NCBI GenBank assembly: GCA_036008685.1
Contig: DASYNF010000288.1
Span: forward strand, 60,357 to 124,356
Reading direction: 5' to 3'
DNA: 64,000 nt
Origin: Actinomadura_C sp036008685
GTDB lineage: Bacteria > Actinomycetota > Actinomycetes > Streptosporangiales > Streptosporangiaceae
The notes under the pieces are model-generated. The model was given only the letters and a program-made list of their open reading frames with translations, was not told the DNA's origin and did not search any database. Below, one piece after another: positions 60,065-64,000 of the stretch. A program made the position numbers and the translations under genes. The number at the start of each line of letters is the position of its first letter. Within the stretch, counting starts at the first letter, position 1.

Positions 60065-60955
60065 TTAGGACGCGAGCGCCAGCGACCGCTTGGCCTCGCG
60101 TTCGAGGGCACGGGCCCGATTGGCGTCGGGCGAATAGCGCAGCGACGCGGGGATCAGATGGCTGCCGCGGTAGAGGCCCTTGAGCATGATCGTCGCTCCG
60201 AGATCCGAGGTCGGCAGGCCGGGCAGGCCGTACATCCGGCGCGCCCAGCGCGGCAACGTCGCCACGGCGAGCGCCGCGATGCCGGGAGCGGCGAACCTGA
60301 GCGGCAGCATCGCCCGGGGCACGTCCGGGTTGAACAGCCGCCGGAGACCCTCGCGCGCGTCCCGGCAGGCCCAGATCCTGGTCCGCATGTCGTTGTAGTA
60401 GGCCTTCATCTCGGCCACCGACGCGGGGACCTCCTCGGGATCCAGTCCCACGACCGCGGCGGCGCGGCGCTGCTCGTCGACGAAGCGGTCGGCGTCCGCG
60501 CGGCCGAGGGAGATCCCGGAACGGCGCGCCACGTCGAGGTAGGAGTCCACCTCGCCCATGTGCACCCACAGCAGGTTCTCCGGCGAGTCCACCGGGAAGG
60601 TCTCCCCCGTTCGCAGGTCCAGGCCGTCGAGCTTGGAGTGAAGCTTGCGAACTCTCCGGCCGGCCCGCTCGACCTCGTCCGCGGTGCCGTAGGTCCGTAT
60701 CCGGACGAACTCGACCGTCCGTCCCATGCGCGCCCAGGCGGCTCCCGAGTCCATGAGCTCGGAGTTCTGCGCGGTCCCCCACATCGTCTGAGGGTGCAGG
60801 GCCTGGATCAACAGTGCCCGCAGGCCTCCGATGATCAGCACCGGCTCACCCATCACCCGCCAGGTCACCGACCCCGGCCCGAACAGCCCGTAGTCCTCGC
60901 TCACCGCTTCCGCCCTCCGCCCGAACGGCTGAACTGCGCTATACCAACCACGCAT
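60065..60955 (-). CDS. MpaB/DUF2236-family protein
   Basis: A 296-residue protein of the DUF2236 family, which includes the latex-clearing protein Lcp and the MpaB oxygenase-like proteins and is often heme-linked. It shows FGPGSVTWRVMGEPVLI, LLIQALHPQTMWGTAQNSEL (with the family's conserved His), WVHMGEVDSYLD and MKAYYNDMR. The reaction is unknown. The ATG at 60955 follows TAATAT by 6 bases, so it may be leaderless; a GTG at 60904 is an internal alternative. It converges on csoR and diverges from nothing on its 5' side for 155 bases. Confidence 0.87.
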   Translation of the reverse strand: MRGWYSAVQPFGRRAEAVSEDYGLFGPGSVTWRVMGEPVLIIGGLRALLIQALHPQTMWGTAQNSELMDSGAAWARMGRTVEFVRIRTYGTADEVERAGRRVRKLHSKLDGLDLRTGETFPVDSPENLLWVHMGEVDSYLDVARRSGISLGRADADRFVDEQRRAAAVVGLDPEEVPASVAEMKAYYNDMRTRIWACRDAREGLRRLFNPDVPRAMLPLRFAAPGIAALAVATLPRWARRMYGLPGLPTSDLGATIMLKGLYRGSHLIPASLRYSPDANRARALEREAKRSLALAS

Positions 60956-60961
60956 ACAGCT

Positions 60962-60980
60962 ATATTACCGACATATTACC
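60962..60980 (-). promoter_or_regulatory. Tandem ATATTACC elements covering the mpaB promoter
   Basis: Two direct copies of ATATTACC (60962-60969, 60973-60980; GGTAATAT on the coding strand) are 11 bp apart, one helical turn. The copy nearer the gene supplies the TAATAT -10 hexamer, 6 bases before the ATG. The stretch is much AT-richer than its surroundings. Confidence 0.5.
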
Positions 60981-61110
60981 CAGATATGACCTCAGTCACA
61001 CGTCCGGAACATGCCGGGGGGCCATCGGCTCGGCACCGGCGTCACGCGGTGCCCGGCAGGGTGGGAGAGAACGGACCCAGGGGGCCCGGCCTGGCACGGG
61101 GCCGCGAGGG

Positions 61111-61446
61111 TCAGTCGGTGTCGTCGAGGATGGTCTGTTCGCTCATCCAGGCGAGGTAGTCCCCGCTCCCGGCCACGACCGGGGTCGCGATGATCTCCGG
61201 GGTGTCATAGGAGTGGTTCTCGGTGATGAGCTCGGCGAGCTCCTCGAAGCGGTCGGCGGTGGTCTTGAAGACGACCATCCACTCCTCGGCGGACTCGATC
61301 TCGCCCTCCCACCAGTACGTGCTGGCGATGGGACCGATGAGCTGGGCGCACGCGGCGAGCCGTTCGAGCACGGCCGATTTGGCGAGCATGGCCGCCTCCT
61401 GGCGCGAGTCGGTCGTCGTCGTGACCTGGACGTAAGCGTCGGCCAT
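61111..61446 (-). CDS. cutA: CutA divalent-cation tolerance protein
   Basis: A 111-residue trimeric ferredoxin-like protein. Family blocks are VQVTTTTDSRQEAAMLAKSAV, AACAQLIGPIASTYWWEGEI and EEWMVVFKTTADRFEELAEL. It was originally linked to copper tolerance, but the physiological role is unsettled. GGGAGG lies 6 bases before the ATG at 61446. It lies near csoR and copper genes, which may be coincidental. Confidence 0.94.
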   Translation of the reverse strand: MADAYVQVTTTTDSRQEAAMLAKSAVLERLAACAQLIGPIASTYWWEGEIESAEEWMVVFKTTADRFEELAELITENHSYDTPEIIATPVVAGSGDYLAWMSEQTILDDTD

Positions 61447-61572
61447 GCGGAGCCTCCCTTCTCGGCATGATCGTAGCCCGCGGGTCCACCGATGAACCCT
61501 CTTCGACCCAGATCTCTATCGGTTCGCCGGCGCCGCGCCCGGCCGGCGGGCGCGCGAGCCGCCGGTCAGGCC

Positions 61573-61602
61573 TTGTCTTGGGCGTCCGATCTCTGTAGAC
61601 AA
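61573..61602 (+). promoter_or_regulatory. Promoter with operator-like inverted repeat, CoA-transferase operon
   Basis: TTGTCT (61573-61578) and TAGACA (61596-61601), 17 bases apart, make a good sigma-70-like promoter. TTGTCT and AGACAA (61597-61602) also form an inverted repeat across the same region. Confidence 0.5.
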
Positions 61603-61674
61603 AAGCCGATCTCATCGCGGCACCGCACGGCCGTCCTGCCGTGAACGCGGTGAGTCGATCCGAGCGAGGTGAGG

Positions 61675-62874
61675 ATGACCCCCGAGCAGTCACATGACGC
61701 GTCGGCGCTTTCCGGTATCAGAGTCATCGAGATCGGCGTCTTCATGGCGGCGCCCTTCGCGACCATGCAGCTGGCCGACCTCGGCGCCGAGGTGGTGAAG
61801 GTCGAAAATCCCGAGGGCGGCGACCCGGTCCGCGCCACCGGTCCCTTCGTCGAAGGCGAGAGCTCCCCCTTCGCCAGGCTCAATCGCAACAAGAGGTCCG
61901 TGACCCTGGATCTGAAGTCGTCCGCGGGCCGGAAGGCGATGTTCCGCCTCGTGGAGAGCGCCGACGTGCTGGTCGAGAACCTGCGCCCGGGCGCGCTCCG
62001 CCGGCTCGGCCTCGGCTATGAGGACCTGCGCCGGCGCAATCCGGGTCTGGTCTACATCTCCATCTCGGGCTGGGGACAGGACGGCCCGCTCGCTGACCTC
62101 GCCGGGCTGGACATCATGGCGCAGGCCCGCGGCGGGCTCATGAGCATCACCGGGAGCCCGGAGGGTGATCCTGCCAAGGTGGGGGTGCCCGTCTGCGACC
62201 TCACCTGCGGGTTGTACGGCGCGCTGGCCGCGGTGTCGGCGCTGCGGGCGCGTGATCACACCGGGGTGGGCCAGTTCGTCGACCTGTCCCTGTACGAGGC
62301 GGGCGTGTCCTTGGCGATCTGGGAGGCCGGCAAGTATTTCGCCACCGGCGAGGTCGGCCGGCCCCTCGGGTCCGCCCACCAGAGCACGGCTCCCTACCAG
62401 GCCATCCGTACCAAGGACGGCTGGTGCACGGTCGGTGCCATCTCGCCCAAGACCTGGAACGCTCTCTGTGGAGCGCTCGGCCTCGACGGCCTGCGGGCCG
62501 ACGAGCGCTACGCCGACGCGCACGACCGGCACGCGCTGCGCGCCGAGCTGATCCCCGCGATCGAGGCCGTGACGGGCCGCCTGCCCACGGCGGACGTCGT
62601 GACCGCGTTGCAGGAGGCGGGGGTCCCCTGCGCCCCGATCGCCGACTATGGCGAGGTCTTCACCGATGAACACCTCAACGGCCGGGACTTCTTCTGGGAC
62701 GCCGATCACCCGGTGATGGGTCCCGTACGGCAGATCGGTTCCCCCATGCGGCTCTCCGGCACCCCGGCGAGACGCGCGACGGCCGGACCCATGCTGGGCG
62801 CCGACACGACGGCGGTGCTGCGGGACCTCGGTTATACCGACGACGAGATCGCGGGCCTGCGGGACGGGTCGTGA
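61675..62874 (+). CDS. CaiB/BaiF family CoA transferase (class III)
   Basis: It moves CoA between acids by a covalent Asp mechanism. The 399-residue product has the N-terminal IRVIEIGVFMAAPFATMQLADLG, VVKVENPEGGDPVR, NRNKRSVTLDLKS, and the catalytic Asp in PVCDLTCGLYGAL. The fold is an interlocked dimer. GAGG lies 5 bases before the ATG at 61675; a GTG two codons earlier is less likely. It forms a unit with the enoyl-CoA hydratase that follows, so the pair probably activates and hydrates an unidentified acid. Confidence 0.92.
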   Translation: MTPEQSHDASALSGIRVIEIGVFMAAPFATMQLADLGAEVVKVENPEGGDPVRATGPFVEGESSPFARLNRNKRSVTLDLKSSAGRKAMFRLVESADVLVENLRPGALRRLGLGYEDLRRRNPGLVYISISGWGQDGPLADLAGLDIMAQARGGLMSITGSPEGDPAKVGVPVCDLTCGLYGALAAVSALRARDHTGVGQFVDLSLYEAGVSLAIWEAGKYFATGEVGRPLGSAHQSTAPYQAIRTKDGWCTVGAISPKTWNALCGALGLDGLRADERYADAHDRHALRAELIPAIEAVTGRLPTADVVTALQEAGVPCAPIADYGEVFTDEHLNGRDFFWDADHPVMGPVRQIGSPMRLSGTPARRATAGPMLGADTTAVLRDLGYTDDEIAGLRDGS

Positions 62875-62924
62875 CGGGCGCCCGCGCGGAGGACCGCGAG
62901 AACACCGGACGAGGAGACGACGAC

Positions 62925-63701
62925 ATGGCCGGAGACGAACTGGTGGTCGAACGGGACGGCCCGGTACAGCGGGTGCTGTTCAACCGTCCCGACCGGCACA
63001 ACGCCATGACCTGGGCGATGTACGAAGGGCTGTACGAGGCCTGCGAGCGCGCCGACGCCGACCCGCGGGTCAAGGTGATGGTGCTGCGGGGCGCCGGGGA
63101 CAGGGCGTTCGTCGCCGGGACCGACATCGCGCAGTTCGCGGAGTTCTCCTCCGGAGCGGACGGCGTGGCCTACGAGACCCGCATCGAACGGGTCGTGGAC
63201 CGGCTCGAACGGGTGCGGGTGCCGACGGTCGCGGTCGTACGAGGCCACTGCGTGGGCGGGGGGCTGGCCCTGGCCGCGGCCTGCGACCTGCGCATCGCCA
63301 CCCGGGGGTCGCGCTTCGGTGTCCCCATCGCGCGGACGCTCGGCAACTGCCTGTCGATGAACACCTGTTCGCTGCTGGTCCAGCATCTCGGCCCGGCCCG
63401 GACGCTGGACCTGCTGCTGCGCGCGCGGATGTATTCCGGTGAGGAGGCGCATGCCGCCGGCTTCGTGGCCGAGGTCTGCGACGACGGCGACCTCGACGAG
63501 GTCGCCGAGGAGGTCCTCACCCGGTTGGGCGGGCACGCGCCGCTGACGATGTGGGCGGCCAAGGAGTCGGTCCGGCGGCTGCGCCGGGCCGCGCTGCCGG
63601 ACGGCGACGACATCGTCGCCGCCGTCTTCGGCAGCGACGACTTCCACGGCGCCGTACGGTCCTTCATCGCCAAGGAGCCCCCGGTCTGGACCGGCCACTG
63701 A
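62925..63701 (+). CDS. Enoyl-CoA hydratase/isomerase family protein
   Basis: A crotonase-fold enzyme of 258 residues. The oxyanion-hole segments are RGAGDRAFVAGTDIAQFA and VRGHCVGGGLALAAACDLRIA. The usual catalytic Glu of GxxxxxxGAEL hydratases is replaced in this segment by a NCLSMNTC region, so hydratase versus isomerase or hydrolase activity is open. The ATG at 62925 has GAGGAG 8 bases upstream. The frame extends to a GTG at 62871 that overlaps the previous stop as GTGA and would add 18 polar residues. Confidence 0.88.
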   Translation: MAGDELVVERDGPVQRVLFNRPDRHNAMTWAMYEGLYEACERADADPRVKVMVLRGAGDRAFVAGTDIAQFAEFSSGADGVAYETRIERVVDRLERVRVPTVAVVRGHCVGGGLALAAACDLRIATRGSRFGVPIARTLGNCLSMNTCSLLVQHLGPARTLDLLLRARMYSGEEAHAAGFVAEVCDDGDLDEVAEEVLTRLGGHAPLTMWAAKESVRRLRRAALPDGDDIVAAVFGSDDFHGAVRSFIAKEPPVWTGH

Positions 63702-64000
63702 CCCCGGCCCCGAACCTGCCGGGCCCCGGCAAGCGGCCGCGCAGCAGCATGGCGCCCACGATCGTCCTCAAGGACGGCCGGCCGCTGCTCGCCGTCGGCT
63801 CACCGGGCGGTTCCACCATCATCACGACCGTGCTCCAGATCCTGGTCAACCGGCTGGATCTCGGCATGGACCTGCCCACGGCCGTGGCGGCGCCGCGCGC
63901 GACCCAGCGCAACACGCCGCAGACGCTGGCCGAGGAGGACTTCATGAAGCGGTACGGCGCCGCGCTCGAGGCCAAAAAGCATGACATCGCGCTGTTCGCG
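63701..64000 (+). pseudogene. 5'-truncated gamma-glutamyltransferase remnant, continues past the window
   Basis: Immediately after the hydratase stop, in another frame, the sequence encodes a typical gamma-glutamyltransferase small-subunit segment: NLPGPGKRPRSSMAPT, then AVGSPGGSTIITTVLQILVN (oxyanion loop) and LPTAVAAPRATQRNTPQ. The large subunit, autocleavage site and catalytic Thr that should precede it are absent, replaced by the hydratase gene. An ATG at 63749 could open a short fragment but cannot give an active enzyme. The frame is still open at 64000, with the final residues (LEAKKHDIALFA) drifting from the family pattern. Confidence 0.8.

Noticed and set aside
60033..60070. 15-bp direct repeat (CCCGGACGC(C/T)TAGGA, 23-bp period) as an attachment or terminator element
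   Set aside because: Only two imperfect copies sit at the mpaB 3' end, with no associated mobile gene or stable stem.
1..64000. Horizontally acquired island, prophage or mobile element
   Set aside because: No integrase, transposase, phage structural gene, att-like repeat or tRNA was found, and composition and codon use look uniform by eye.

Overview
This window reads as a GC-rich actinomycete chromosome segment, most likely from the Streptosporangiales or a relative. That is inferred from four things: very high GC at third codon positions; frequent GTG starts; the gene neighbourhood pepA / lpdA / sucB / TIGR01777 epimerase / lipB / lipA / DUF4191 / RDD / glnA / glnE / glnA2 / nadE, which resembles the Streptomyces core; and F420-linked enzymes. 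No rRNA, tRNA, CRISPR array, integrase or insertion sequence was seen.

Region 1 (1-20 kb) is almost entirely conserved core. It holds nadA (NAD synthesis), the PspA/PspAA membrane-stress pair, a DUF3043 membrane protein, an aldo/keto reductase, cobalamin nucleotide-loop genes (cobU with a shrunken N-terminal domain, then cobS), pepA, lpdA, sucB with its lipoylation genes lipB and lipA, and glnA. lipB carries an in-frame duplicated repeat near its N terminus. glnA is preceded by a four-half-site GlnR operator and followed by a 21-bp-stem terminator.

Region 2 (20-39 kb) holds two tandem PAP2-type membrane phosphatase paralogues and then the nitrogen block. GlnE modifies GlnA, and glnA2 has its own GlnR box. 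After these come nadE, a PAS/GAF/SpoIIE phosphatase with a kinase-like domain, a DHA2 exporter, convergent panB and a panE-like reductase, an F420-dependent NADP reductase, map and several small conserved proteins.

Region 3 (39-50 kb) is more accessory. It holds an 8-oxoguanine deaminase-like amidohydrolase, a secreted HtrA-like protease, a retropepsin-like protein, a two-component system, an F420 PPOX protein, the copper pair copC and copD-ctaG, and a DUF5685 protein with a remarkable cysteine-rich tail.

Region 4 (49-58 kb) is a purine-catabolism block. PucR diverges from a tightly overlapping operon uraD-uraH-uricase-xdhB-xdhC-xdhA, which takes xanthine through urate to allantoin. A glycerate kinase and alanine dehydrogenase follow.

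Region 5 (58-64 kb) holds a phosphoglycerate-mutase-like phosphatase, csoR with a copper-operator-like palindrome, an MpaB-family protein, cutA, a CoA-transferase/enoyl-CoA hydratase pair, and a 5'-truncated gamma-glutamyltransferase remnant running off the end.

A recurring feature is a TANNNT hexamer 6-8 bases before an ATG or GTG, found at fourteen genes. It suggests that many of these transcripts are leaderless, and it was used to choose several starts. Functions rest on recognised motifs and family resemblance read by eye; no database search was run.
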